A stretch of DNA of 64,000 nucleotides, from contig CBDDLA010000001.1 of assembly GCA_965230485.1 (NCBI GenBank), positions 2,356,001 to 2,420,000 of the forward strand, read 5' to 3'. The position numbers and the translations under genes were made by a program. Source of the DNA: Putridiphycobacter sp965230485. GTDB taxonomy: Bacteria; Bacteroidota; Bacteroidia; Flavobacteriales_D; Crocinitomicaceae. Each line of letters starts with the position of its first letter. Position 1 is the stretch's first letter. Shown piece after piece: positions 42,545 through 52,356 of this stretch. The notes below the pieces were generated by a model. That model was given only the letters and a program-made list of their open reading frames with translations, searched no databases and was not told the origin of the DNA.

Positions 42545-44740
42545 ATGTTAAATATTAAAATTACAATTGTATTTTTAGTCGTATCTTTAATCGGGTTAAC
42601 GCAAAATATAAGAGGTGTTGTAACCAATGGTACTTCTAAAGAAAACATTCCGTTTGCAACAATAAAATGGGGTGAAAATTTCATAAAAACTGACTTAAAT
42701 GGAACGTTTAAAATGAACGCATCCTCTTTTCCTGTTCAATTAACAATAACACAAGTTGGATTTAAGGAAACTGAGGTAGAAGTTAGTAAAGCAACCAGCC
42801 GATTACGTATTGTACTGGAACCTTCTGATACTTTAAAAACAGTAGAAGTAAAGGGTAAAAATAATGGGAAAAGTATTGATTTGTTAAGTGCAAGACATAC
42901 AGAAACAATCGGTCAGGAAGAATTGAGAAAAGCAGCTTGTTGCAATTTGTCAGAGTCATTTGAAACGAATGCTTCGGTAGATGTAAGCTTATCTGATGCT
43001 GTATCGGGTGCAAAAAAAATTCAAATGCTCGGTTTGGATGGAATTTATGCTCAAATTCAATGGGAGAATATACCTTTGGTAAGGGGCTTATCGTCTTCGT
43101 ATGGCCTTGGTTTTATACCAGGTACTTGGATTGAATCCATTCAAATTACCAAAGGAACAGGTCCAGTTGTTAATGGCTATGAGTCTATTGCCGGTCTTAT
43201 TAATTTGCAACTAAAAGAACCACGAAGTGAAGAAAAACTTTACATTAACGCTTATTCAAATCGTTTTGGCAGAACAGAATTAAATTTACATGGTGTTCAA
43301 AAAATAGGTAACTGGAAAACCATGAGTTTTGTTCATGTTAGTAATGTTTTTTATGATACGGACGAAAACAAGGATGACTTCAAGGATTTACCAACAGGTT
43401 TTTCAGGGGCTTTCTTAAACCGTTGGGAGCGTCATGGAAAAAACATGGAAAGCAAATTGGGTATCAGAGGAATTTACATTGATAAAATAGGAGGACAAGT
43501 AGGATATGACCCGCAACAGAATGATCCTTTAAAGTATGGCATTGATCTGAACACAAAAGATATTTCAATATTTGCTAAGAATGGATTTTTCTTTAAAAAA
43601 AGAAAATTTGCAAGTCTTGGAACCATTGTAGAAGCGAAGTTTCATGAATCAATGCAAAATTTTGGTACTAACACATATTTTGGTAGACAGAAAAAGGTAT
43701 ATGTAAATGCGATATATAGTGATATTATTAGTAATTCAAATCATAATTATAAAACAGGAGCTAGCTTTATAATTGACGATTACAACCAAACTTTTCGCGG
43801 ATCTAATTTTTTAAAAACAGAAATTGTACCTGGCGTATTTTTTGAGTATACCTATCATTATCTTAAAAAAATCACTGTTGTTGCTGGCTTAAGAGATGAC
43901 TACCATAATTTATTTGGCAATATTTTTTCACCTCGCTTACATGCTAAATGGAACATAAGTCCCCAAAATGCCCTTCGGATAAGTGCAGGAAAAGGAACAA
44001 GAGTATCGAATCCATATGCTGATTATACAAGCTTAATGGCCAGTAATAGGGAATGGTTTGTGTCAAGCAATTTAAGACCTGAAGAAGCGATCAATACAGG
44101 CTTAACTTTTACCCAAAAATTCATCACAAATGACCATGTAAGTACTTTGACAGTAGACTATTTTTATACTACATTTATCAATCAAATAATTGCTGATATG
44201 GATTATAGTCCATCTGAAATTCATATTCATAATAATCAAGGCACATCTTATTCTCACAGTATTCAGGGAGAACTTAGCTTTAAACCAATTGATCAATTAG
44301 AGCTTAGGACAGCCTTTAAGTATTATGATGTGAAAGTAGAACATAAAGGAGAGCTCTTGCAAAGGGCTTTTGTACCTAAACAAAGGTTATTGTTAAACGG
44401 GGGGTATAGCACAAAAAATAAAAAATGGAGTTTTGATGTGACAGGCAATTGGGTAGGCGTTAAACGATTACCAAGTACAGCAAGCAATCCCTCTCCATAT
44501 CGCAGAGCGCTTCATTCTGAAAACTATTGGCTGTTAAATAGTCAGATTACTTATAAAAGACCAAAGATAAGCTTCTACCTAGGTGGAGAAAATTTATTAA
44601 ATTATACGCAGCAAAGGGCAATTATTGCTGCTAACGATCCTTTTGGTTCATATTTTGATGCTTCACAAATATGGGCGCCAATTACTGGTATAAATATTTA
44701 TGCCGGATTACATTATACCATTAAACATAAAAAAGAATGA
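42545..44740 (+). CDS. TonB-dependent receptor (probable heavy-metal type)
   Basis: A 731-residue outer-membrane receptor. A signal peptide ends near IGLTQN. A carboxypeptidase-regulatory-like domain covers about 20-95. The plug has the characteristic KAACCNLSESFETNASVDVS and SGAKKIQMLGLDGIYAQIQ, then GTGPVVNGYESIAGLINLQL. This CCNLSE class is usually encoded next to HMA or copper-handling genes, as here. The barrel fills the rest. Its stop overlaps the HMA gene start by 4 bp. Copper is a likely ligand, but the metal is not shown by the sequence. Confidence 0.85.
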   Translation: MLNIKITIVFLVVSLIGLTQNIRGVVTNGTSKENIPFATIKWGENFIKTDLNGTFKMNASSFPVQLTITQVGFKETEVEVSKATSRLRIVLEPSDTLKTVEVKGKNNGKSIDLLSARHTETIGQEELRKAACCNLSESFETNASVDVSLSDAVSGAKKIQMLGLDGIYAQIQWENIPLVRGLSSSYGLGFIPGTWIESIQITKGTGPVVNGYESIAGLINLQLKEPRSEEKLYINAYSNRFGRTELNLHGVQKIGNWKTMSFVHVSNVFYDTDENKDDFKDLPTGFSGAFLNRWERHGKNMESKLGIRGIYIDKIGGQVGYDPQQNDPLKYGIDLNTKDISIFAKNGFFFKKRKFASLGTIVEAKFHESMQNFGTNTYFGRQKKVYVNAIYSDIISNSNHNYKTGASFIIDDYNQTFRGSNFLKTEIVPGVFFEYTYHYLKKITVVAGLRDDYHNLFGNIFSPRLHAKWNISPQNALRISAGKGTRVSNPYADYTSLMASNREWFVSSNLRPEEAINTGLTFTQKFITNDHVSTLTVDYFYTTFINQIIADMDYSPSEIHIHNNQGTSYSHSIQGELSFKPIDQLELRTAFKYYDVKVEHKGELLQRAFVPKQRLLLNGGYSTKNKKWSFDVTGNWVGVKRLPSTASNPSPYRRALHSENYWLLNSQITYKRPKISFYLGGENLLNYTQQRAIIAANDPFGSYFDASQIWAPITGINIYAGLHYTIKHKKE

Positions 44741-45093
44741 AAATGAAAACATTAACACTTATTATTTTTATCATCATAACAACCATATCAATGGCACAGA
44801 GTGAGGATAAATATCAAACAATAAACATCAAAACAAGTGCCTTATGTGGCGATTGTAAAGAACGGATTGAAAACAAATTAAACTATGCTAAGGGTGTCAA
44901 ATTCGCAGACTTGGACTTAGACACGAAAATTGTTACAGTTAAATATAAAACCAAAATTTTAACAGCTAATGACGTTAAAAAACTAATCACCTCAGTAGGA
45001 TATCATGCAGATGATGTGGAAAGAAATGCTGATGCGTTTAATAATTTACCAGGCTGTTGTCAGGATCCAGATGCGAAGTGCACGAATAAATAA
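44737..45093 (+). CDS. Exported HMA-domain protein
   Basis: A 118-residue protein with a signal peptide ending ISMAQS. The heavy-metal-associated domain follows with the metal site ALCGDCKERIE (CxxC) and LDTKIVTVKY. A second cysteine group lies at the C-terminus (LPGCCQDPDAKC). It would carry a soft metal such as Cu(I) in the periplasm. It is coupled to the receptor gene by a 4-bp overlap and followed 7 bp later by dinB. Confidence 0.88.
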   Translation: MKMKTLTLIIFIIITTISMAQSEDKYQTINIKTSALCGDCKERIENKLNYAKGVKFADLDLDTKIVTVKYKTKILTANDVKKLITSVGYHADDVERNADAFNNLPGCCQDPDAKCTNK

Positions 45094-45100
45094 CTCCTAA

Positions 45101-46195
45101 ATGGAGCTTAAAGGGCCTTTCAGAAAAATAATTCATGTAGATATGGATGCGTTCTATGCATCTGTAGAGCAGTTAGATAACCCAGATCTTAAAGGGAAGC
45201 CAATTGCTGTTGGTGGAAGTTCAGAAAGGGGGGTTGTTGCGGCAGCTAGCTACGAAGCCAGAAAATTTGGTGTTCGTTCAGCTATGCCGAGCATTTTAGC
45301 AAAACGCAAATGTCCTGAATTGATTTTTGTGAAAGCGCATTTCGATAGATATAAAGAAGTGTCTCAGACAATAAGGTATATTTTTTTAGAGTATTCAGAT
45401 TTGGTGGAGCCACTTTCACTTGATGAAGCCTTTATTGACGTGACTGAGAATAAAAAAAACATGGGTTCAGCAAACGCTATTGCACGGGAAATACGACAAA
45501 AAATTTTTCAGAAAACCGGGCTTACAGCTTCAGCAGGTATTTCAATTAATAAGTTTATGGCTAAAATAGCTAGTGACATTAATAAACCTAATGGACAAAA
45601 AACAATCCACCCATCAGAAGTTTTACAGTTTTTAGAGCGTCTTCCGATTAAAAAGTTCTTCGGTGTTGGGGAAGCAACAGCTAAAAAAATGAATGCTTGG
45701 GGTATTTATAACGGATATGATTTAAAACAACACACCCTAGCTTTTTTAGTCACTAATTTTGGGAAGTCTGGCTCCCATTTTTATAACATTGTTCGTGGTA
45801 TTCAGCATAGCAAAGTTCAACCTAATAGAACCAGAAAATCGGTTGGTGCGGAACGAACCTTTAGTCAGAATATTACAAGTGAGGGTTTTATGCTTGAAAG
45901 GCTAAATGACATTGCAGACGAATTAGAAAAAAGACTTATAAAAAGTAATAATTCTGGTAAAACCGTTACTATAAAAATAAAGTTTAGTGATTTTACTCAA
46001 ATTACTAGAAGTAAAACGCAAGATAAACAGCTCCAAACAAAGGCCAGTTTTTTTCCATTAATTGAAGAACTAATCTATCAGGAAGCATTCAAAAAATCAG
46101 TTCGTTTATTAGGAATATCTATTACTAATTTAAATGATGAGGTTGAGCAAAAGCAACAAAGCGTGCAATTAAAATTTGATTTTTATCAAAGTTAG
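45101..46195 (+). CDS. dinB: DNA polymerase IV
   Basis: A 364-residue Y-family translesion polymerase. The catalytic acidic residues are in HVDMDAFYASVEQ and LSLDEAFIDV. AASYEARKFGVRSAMP forms the fingers, SAGISINKFMAKIASDINKP the thumb boundary, and the C-terminal little-finger domain begins near 240. QLKFDF at the C-terminus is a plausible clamp-binding motif. Length is normal. Confidence 0.95.
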   Translation: MELKGPFRKIIHVDMDAFYASVEQLDNPDLKGKPIAVGGSSERGVVAAASYEARKFGVRSAMPSILAKRKCPELIFVKAHFDRYKEVSQTIRYIFLEYSDLVEPLSLDEAFIDVTENKKNMGSANAIAREIRQKIFQKTGLTASAGISINKFMAKIASDINKPNGQKTIHPSEVLQFLERLPIKKFFGVGEATAKKMNAWGIYNGYDLKQHTLAFLVTNFGKSGSHFYNIVRGIQHSKVQPNRTRKSVGAERTFSQNITSEGFMLERLNDIADELEKRLIKSNNSGKTVTIKIKFSDFTQITRSKTQDKQLQTKASFFPLIEELIYQEAFKKSVRLLGISITNLNDEVEQKQQSVQLKFDFYQS

Positions 46196-46250
46196 GTGAG
46201 TTTATCTTTAAGCCTTTTACACCAATAAGGAAATGAATAACACAATTTTA

Positions 46251-49200
46251 TTATTGATCCAGTCTCAATTTACCGTCCTCAAAAACAAAGCTTAAATTGT
46301 CTTTTTGAAATTTTAGACCAGAATAGTCTGAATAAGTATACGCTTCATACTCTAAAGGAACTAAAACTACACCTTTCTTATTAACCAAACCTAGTATGGG
46401 CTTAGTATCCATAAACGCCCAAGGATTTTTGTTTCCAGCAATAAAATAGTATTTATCTACGTATACTGGTTTAATCTGGTCATAAGCTGGAGGAACTAGC
46501 ACCTCCATACTATCAAGGTCTATTATACCATATTTGTCATTCTTTTTAATCTTTATGAACGGAAAATCCAAGACCTCAAAGTCATCATAAACAAACTGTT
46601 CTGATAGTTTATTTGAGCTGCAATTATACAAGTATTTTTTACCGTCCTTTTCAATCAGATACAAATTGTTCTTGCTTGAGATAATTTTAATATTTTCATA
46701 AACGATTTCAAAATTATCCTTTGTATAGGATGTTATTCCACCATTTGAATATAGATTAGCTGTTTGATAACAGAATTGAGCTAAGGAATCATACATGAAC
46801 TCAACTAGTACCTTATGCCGATTAAGATCAATAATCCCAAACTTTCCTTCTTTTAATCCAACCATTTGATCAGAGGAATAGTTGTAGCGATATAAAGTGT
46901 CATATATTGGCTTAAAAATGTATGCATTGTTTACCAGGTCATAAACGCCATATTTTCCTTTGTTGGCAACTAACCAAAACTTTTTGGTATAGTCCGTAGG
47001 TTTTACGACTTCGTCAAATGCTTGATCAATTGACATAAGTTCGTTAGTTCCAAAATAATGGGTTTTACCATCACCTTTAATCCAAGTGATAGGCATAGTT
47101 TCTTTTTTTTCTTTAATAATTCCCTCTACCTCAAATATCATTTTATTTTCAAGAATATCATATAAAAATTTCTTGTGATCTGCTTTCTGTTCAGCGATTA
47201 GGTAGCGAGAGTTGCTAGTCTGCTCAATTTCACTATATATAAACTTTGTAAACCAACCATTATCAGTGTATAAAGCAGAAACCAATTCACCATTTTCGTT
47301 CTTTTTAGACACTTTGAAGCTTTTTATTAGGCGCTTGGTGGCGTCAGAAAAATGACTGTCTCTTGCTTCAATTTTCTCATATTTTATTGGAAGAACAATG
47401 TCTCCAGCCTGATTTACCATACCATATTTACCCTTTTTTTCAAGTAAATAAACACCATTCAAATATTTTAAATTTCCATCATATTTGCAGGGTAAGACCC
47501 AATCTAAATTAGCAGACAACGACAACATATCAATTAATCCATGCTTGCCATTCTTAACCAGCTCTATCGTTTTTTCTTCAGGATGGAGGACTACCGTATC
47601 ATATTCAACGGCTAAAGAGATTTCTGGTATTCCATTCGCACCTCTGGCAGGGTTAAAGAAAATACCGTAATGATCATTTTTTTCTATAACAATACCATCT
47701 AAATAATTGCCTGCAACGCTAAATCGTTTTGCTATATTATACTCACAGTTCAATAAAACCTCACCATCTTTTCCAACAAAGCCATATTTATTATTAAGTG
47801 ATGTCATGTAAATTGTTTCTTCTTGAAATAGGTTATCATAATTATGATTAAGAATAGTCTTAACCTCATTGGAAACACTGTAATAATTCCATCCTTTGTC
47901 TTTTTCTTTCATCCAATAATTACCAACAAACTCTGGGGTATTATCAAACAAGATTTTGTATTTAGGTTCTACAATAATCCTTTTTGTATTTAGGTCATAA
48001 AAACCGTAAGTTTTATTTCTTCCCGCAGCAGGAGATTTATTTTGGTAAACCAATGCAATCCCATGGTCTAATAAAGCAGCTACTTGATACGGAACTTTTA
48101 TTTCTTTGCCGTTTTTATCCATGATCATTTCTGGCAAGTAAATGTAACGTCCATTTTCGTCTCGAGCATAATTGTACCCGTCACTTTCATGAATTCTTTG
48201 TTGAGGCCTGTGAAAAAAGCCGTCTTTAAAATATAGTTCATGACAACCATTTGACTTTACAACCAATTCTCCCTTACTATTATAGGCTGAAAGGTTCTTA
48301 AATTTGTCTCTTGTAATGTACATACCGTAATGTTCAGAAATATGCCGATATTTAAAGGGAACAACGACTTTAAAGTCATCAGAAATAACACCAAAAACAG
48401 GATCCTCAGACCCTTTAACTTTAGTGGAAATAAAACCTCCAGAAGACTTGAACATTGAGATATAATCAGTGGCAATCCATTTTTGATCCTTCAAGGAGTA
48501 TAGTTTTGACACTTTCCGATCTCTTGGATAATATACAACCATTCCATCATCATCAATAGAGTCTTCATCTGGATAGATATGGCTCATCATAGGGACAAAA
48601 GGAGCATAATTTGGGCCATTATTAACCAAAAGAACATCTTCATTAATTTTATTGATCCCGTATATACTTTCTGTACGAATGTCAATCGATTTATCTGATT
48701 TTTTCCATGTGGAAACGCCATTTTCTTTATTACTAACCTCAAGAAAGTGTTGTTTACCATCAATCTCTAAATAATCAATAGATCCAATTTTATATTCATA
48801 AGAGGTGGTTGGTTTAATTTGAGAGGATATTTTAAAAGTTCCGTTATCCTCTATATATTCATCAAACCTATTAGATGCATAAGCAACGTACCTTTGGATA
48901 GCGGGGATATAGATTATAAACTCGTATTTTTCTGGAATGATGGATTTTACTGAAAGATTATTAAGGTTCATTTTATAGACTCCCATTTTTTCATTTTTGT
49001 AATAGAAAACATTTCCTAGGTCATCAGATTTAAAGATTTTTGCTCCATTAGGTAAAAAAGCCAGGGTATCTTTCTTGTCAAATTCGTTAAGCGTTTTTGG
49101 TTCAAGTACAGTTTGGAGCTGGTTGTTAATCAGACCAATTTTATATTCATCAGGCATAGTAAAGCCCCATTCATTATAGTAATCATCAGTTTCGTCTAAG

Positions 49201-49853
49201 CTGTCTTCCGCAACTAAAGCTGTCAGAACACCCATTGGTGTTTTTTTCAAGCGAAAATAGACTGGTTTGATGCGCCAATCATGAGTCGATAAGTCAAATA
49301 TCCCTGCAAAAGTATTTTTTGATGAGTATGAAACATTAATAATTACTAAATGTTGATTGTGAAATTCGATTCTAAGATTTTTTGACATCCAATCATTTTG
49401 ATAAAAATTGTAATTTTCGTTATCAGTTCCTGGTTTAAAACTTATGGTATCTGACCCTCTCAAAAATAAAGGAAGGGTATCATTCAAATTAATGCCATAG
49501 CTAAACATCTCAGGGTCATCAAAGAGCTCTATGCTTTTATCGGTTTTGTTTGTCAGTTCTAGTTGAAGAGACAGGTTGTAGGGGTACATCACCCCATTTT
49601 CAACAACCACAGCCAGGTTGTAATAATTTTCAGGAAAATCAACAATAAGATCGTATTTTGGCGGAATTATTTCAATCCATTTTGAACTAACAGAGTCAAG
49701 CTGCATTAAACCCATTTTTCCATTTTTCACTACATGAATATATTCCGACCCTGGAAATTCAATTTCTTCATATCCTGAGGGAAGCGGAATAACTTGACTA
49801 AATAAATATTGAATATTCAATAACATTAATGAGGCCAACACTAGGTTCTTCAT
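46251..49853 (-). CDS. Giant WG-repeat exported protein
   Basis: A 1200-residue protein with a signal peptide ending FSQV. It is built from WG-like repeats, seen as GKYGMVNQAGDIVLPIKYEK, NKGKYGVYDLVNNAYIFKP, GKFGIIDLNRHKVLVEF and NDKYGIIDLDSMEVLVPPAY. Between them is beta-rich sequence. WG repeats are found in exported and surface proteins of Bacteroidota, with unknown function; protein binding is likely. There is no T9SS tail or membrane anchor. Its gene starts 1 bp after the stop of the upstream propeller gene, so both are one unit. Confidence 0.7.
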   Translation of the reverse strand: MKNLVLASLMLLNIQYLFSQVIPLPSGYEEIEFPGSEYIHVVKNGKMGLMQLDSVSSKWIEIIPPKYDLIVDFPENYYNLAVVVENGVMYPYNLSLQLELTNKTDKSIELFDDPEMFSYGINLNDTLPLFLRGSDTISFKPGTDNENYNFYQNDWMSKNLRIEFHNQHLVIINVSYSSKNTFAGIFDLSTHDWRIKPVYFRLKKTPMGVLTALVAEDSLDETDDYYNEWGFTMPDEYKIGLINNQLQTVLEPKTLNEFDKKDTLAFLPNGAKIFKSDDLGNVFYYKNEKMGVYKMNLNNLSVKSIIPEKYEFIIYIPAIQRYVAYASNRFDEYIEDNGTFKISSQIKPTTSYEYKIGSIDYLEIDGKQHFLEVSNKENGVSTWKKSDKSIDIRTESIYGINKINEDVLLVNNGPNYAPFVPMMSHIYPDEDSIDDDGMVVYYPRDRKVSKLYSLKDQKWIATDYISMFKSSGGFISTKVKGSEDPVFGVISDDFKVVVPFKYRHISEHYGMYITRDKFKNLSAYNSKGELVVKSNGCHELYFKDGFFHRPQQRIHESDGYNYARDENGRYIYLPEMIMDKNGKEIKVPYQVAALLDHGIALVYQNKSPAAGRNKTYGFYDLNTKRIIVEPKYKILFDNTPEFVGNYWMKEKDKGWNYYSVSNEVKTILNHNYDNLFQEETIYMTSLNNKYGFVGKDGEVLLNCEYNIAKRFSVAGNYLDGIVIEKNDHYGIFFNPARGANGIPEISLAVEYDTVVLHPEEKTIELVKNGKHGLIDMLSLSANLDWVLPCKYDGNLKYLNGVYLLEKKGKYGMVNQAGDIVLPIKYEKIEARDSHFSDATKRLIKSFKVSKKNENGELVSALYTDNGWFTKFIYSEIEQTSNSRYLIAEQKADHKKFLYDILENKMIFEVEGIIKEKKETMPITWIKGDGKTHYFGTNELMSIDQAFDEVVKPTDYTKKFWLVANKGKYGVYDLVNNAYIFKPIYDTLYRYNYSSDQMVGLKEGKFGIIDLNRHKVLVEFMYDSLAQFCYQTANLYSNGGITSYTKDNFEIVYENIKIISSKNNLYLIEKDGKKYLYNCSSNKLSEQFVYDDFEVLDFPFIKIKKNDKYGIIDLDSMEVLVPPAYDQIKPVYVDKYYFIAGNKNPWAFMDTKPILGLVNKKGVVLVPLEYEAYTYSDYSGLKFQKDNLSFVFEDGKLRLDQ

Positions 49854-49854
49854 G

Positions 49855-51843
49855 TCAATAAGATTTTAAAAATTGAACACCGCTTCCACTTGTACCTACT
49901 GCTAAACCATAGTTAGGGTGAATGCACATACTATAAATCCAGTCGTTTTCGCCTCCCATAATACTAATCCAATTTTCTCCGTCCCACCTGAAAATTCCAT
50001 CTGTATACCCATGATAAGGCCCTTCGTCACAGCCTTGACCGAACCAAACCCCTGTGCCAACAATAATTTCACCCTTTAAACCATAACTGATACTATTCAT
50101 TCTTTCTCCAATTTTTTTTACCTTTTCTTTCCATTTGTTAGTTGCCGCATTAAACTCATATACTGAATTATTAGACAATACAAGCATATCGCCATTTTCT
50201 TTAAGAGCAATCTGATTTAGAGTTTGTCCCATCCAAGATTCTGGAGAAAATGATTTTACAGCTTTGTCATCAACAACTTTCATCAGCTTATTTCCGCTTA
50301 CCCACAAATTTCCCAATCGATCATTGAAGATAAAGCTAGTCCATGGTAGACCAGAAGCTTGTTTTTCAACCTTTCCATTTACAATTTTCAACACTATGCC
50401 TTCTCCTTCATAACGTCCGTTAGAATACCCATAATAACTGTCACGAAATTCCGCATTGTAGCTTACGTCCTCAACAAGAATAAAAAGCTCTCCGCTTGCA
50501 TTATACCCCCCTGAATTAATAATCAGAACCTGCTCCTTTTTTGTCGGGTTTTTCAAGCTAGAAAGGTCAATATTAATTTTAGAAAATTTCTCCTTCTTAC
50601 TCATTTCCCAAAGTTCACCGCAAAAGGCAAATAATATCCTACCATCTTTCTGAAGGTTCATCATTCTTGAATCATATCCTTTATACGAAATAAGGGGCTT
50701 TCTCTTAAGGTGGTGTTCATACGCACTGAAAATCTGAATCCATTGGTTGTCTTCAAATTTCCAAATATCTGCTTCGTTCACCATGGCGTAAAGCTTTCCA
50801 TTTGCACTAATAACTTGACGTACATCCGTTGCTACAATGCCATTTTTTGGCAAAGGATTAATTTTTTTCATTTTATCAACCACGTAGAGTCCACTTTTTG
50901 AGAGCAACATGCTATTCCCATTTTGTAAATCGTATAAGTTTCCAGAAGTAGTCAGAAAAACATCTCTGGGAAAATTCTTGTTCAGTTTGGCCAAGGCAGG
51001 GGTTTTTTCCTTAAATCCGAATATTCTATAGGTATCAGATGGACCCCTATCAGAAAAACCATGGTCGTAAGAGACTCCTTTTTCATAATAAGCGTGTTCA
51101 CTTGAATAAGTATATACGGCTTCTTTTTCTTGTGAAAAATTTAAACGAGGATCTCTATTTTCACCAAAGTTTCCCCTTTTTTCGTTCATTATTCGATAGA
51201 TCTTCCCACCATATCCCTCACACTTTTCAATGTCCCAACTTATATCTCCAGGCAAAAATATCCATTCATTCTTGTCTGTCTGATAGTAGTATATTCTTAC
51301 ACCTCTCTTTTTCCCACCACTTAGCGAATTTACTTGTATAAATAGGGTGTCATTTTGGTGCAAGAAGTCAGCGATATGCCATGGTCCGATACCATTATTT
51401 CTTTGTTCCCAATTTTGGCCTTTGTCTTTAGAAAAATAAACCCCACCGCTTGAACCAGTGCCTAACCAGTAATTACCTAGCTCATCTTCATAAAAGGAAG
51501 TGGCATCTGCCCCAAACGGACCGTTTGATGTCTCCCACACTGGCCGAACTGGAAATTTACACCCACAATCTTTGCTTTCGTTTTGCAAAGACTTTAAGTC
51601 ATTCATTAATTCAACATTGAGTTGTGTATTGTGCTCAGGGTTGTAAGTATGCTGCTGTTCTAGCATGTACAAAGCACTACTGAAATCACCTCCATTATAG
51701 AGCAGACTAATAAGAGACTGTATGCTTTTTGCTTCTGGAACACGCTTTAAATAATAATTTACCGAATCACAATTAACCTGACCAAAAGCATGTTTCGAAA
51801 CAAAAAAGGATAGAAACAAAAACACAATCAACCTAGAAAACAT
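49855..51843 (-). CDS. Exported beta-propeller protein
   Basis: A 662-residue protein with a signal peptide (VFLFLSFFVSKHAFGQ) and a helical N-terminal part (residues 25-90). The rest shows repeated blades of the sialidase or two-component-regulator propeller type (FYEDELGNYWLGTGSSGGVY, FFSKDKGQNWEQRN, IFNDRLGNLWVSGNKL, GIFRWDGENWISIMGG). No catalytic residues are recognisable. It pairs with the WG-repeat protein downstream, so the two likely act together at the cell envelope. Confidence 0.65.
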   Translation of the reverse strand: MFSRLIVFLFLSFFVSKHAFGQVNCDSVNYYLKRVPEAKSIQSLISLLYNGGDFSSALYMLEQQHTYNPEHNTQLNVELMNDLKSLQNESKDCGCKFPVRPVWETSNGPFGADATSFYEDELGNYWLGTGSSGGVYFSKDKGQNWEQRNNGIGPWHIADFLHQNDTLFIQVNSLSGGKKRGVRIYYYQTDKNEWIFLPGDISWDIEKCEGYGGKIYRIMNEKRGNFGENRDPRLNFSQEKEAVYTYSSEHAYYEKGVSYDHGFSDRGPSDTYRIFGFKEKTPALAKLNKNFPRDVFLTTSGNLYDLQNGNSMLLSKSGLYVVDKMKKINPLPKNGIVATDVRQVISANGKLYAMVNEADIWKFEDNQWIQIFSAYEHHLKRKPLISYKGYDSRMMNLQKDGRILFAFCGELWEMSKKEKFSKINIDLSSLKNPTKKEQVLIINSGGYNASGELFILVEDVSYNAEFRDSYYGYSNGRYEGEGIVLKIVNGKVEKQASGLPWTSFIFNDRLGNLWVSGNKLMKVVDDKAVKSFSPESWMGQTLNQIALKENGDMLVLSNNSVYEFNAATNKWKEKVKKIGERMNSISYGLKGEIIVGTGVWFGQGCDEGPYHGYTDGIFRWDGENWISIMGGENDWIYSMCIHPNYGLAVGTSGSGVQFLKSY

Positions 51844-52002
51844 ATTGCAAGCAATGATAGTCCATGAAATATAGTAATTTAATTGCGCTTTTTGGTCTTA
51901 TTTTTAACGAAATGATTGACTAGATCATATACAAACAGAATTGGAATAGGTACTTTGAGGCATACAGACTTTAGAAGAGAAGCGGTATGAGTGCAAATCA
52001 AA

Positions 52003-52028
52003 GGGGTGGAATAATCTCCACCCCCTTT
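52003..52028. terminator. Terminator after the 83-residue gene
   Basis: An 8-bp stem GGGGTGGA / TCCACCCC with the loop ATAATC and T-rich flanks on both strands. It lies 28 bp beyond the stop of the small gene (52056) in the direction of its transcription. Confidence 0.7.
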
Positions 52029-52055
52029 TCTACTATTTATTATAAAAAACGTTAC

Positions 52056-52307
52056 TTAAAGTCCAAAGTCGGGCCTACCATATAACCTTTTTTCAATCTT
52101 CCTTTTTTTAGCTGTTATCTGTTTCATTATCTCCATTAGCTTTGGGGATTTCGTTTTTTTGTAAATTTCATTAACTGCTAAAACCAGGCGCTTCGCCTCT
52201 TTTGAAGCTCGTATTCTGTCACTGGTAGACATATGACTCATTTTAGCTTTTTCAAATTCTGTTGCTTCTTTGATGATGTCCATTGTTTTTTGTTTAGTAT
52301 TTATCAA
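52056..52307 (-). CDS. Small charged helical protein
   Basis: An 83-residue protein, or 75 from the second start (MDIIKEATEF). It is highly basic and predicted helical (SDRIRASKEAKRLVLAVNEI, then EIMKQITAKKRKIEKRLYG) and ends GRPDFGL. No family is recognised and there is no signal peptide. It has its own terminator and is set apart from its neighbours. It could bind nucleic acid, but this rests only on charge. Confidence 0.6.
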   Translation of the reverse strand: MINTKQKTMDIIKEATEFEKAKMSHMSTSDRIRASKEAKRLVLAVNEIYKKTKSPKLMEIMKQITAKKRKIEKRLYGRPDFGL

Positions 52308-52356
52308 AAATAGTTAAACAAAACGAAATTGTATCAAATTTATTTATTAATAAATC

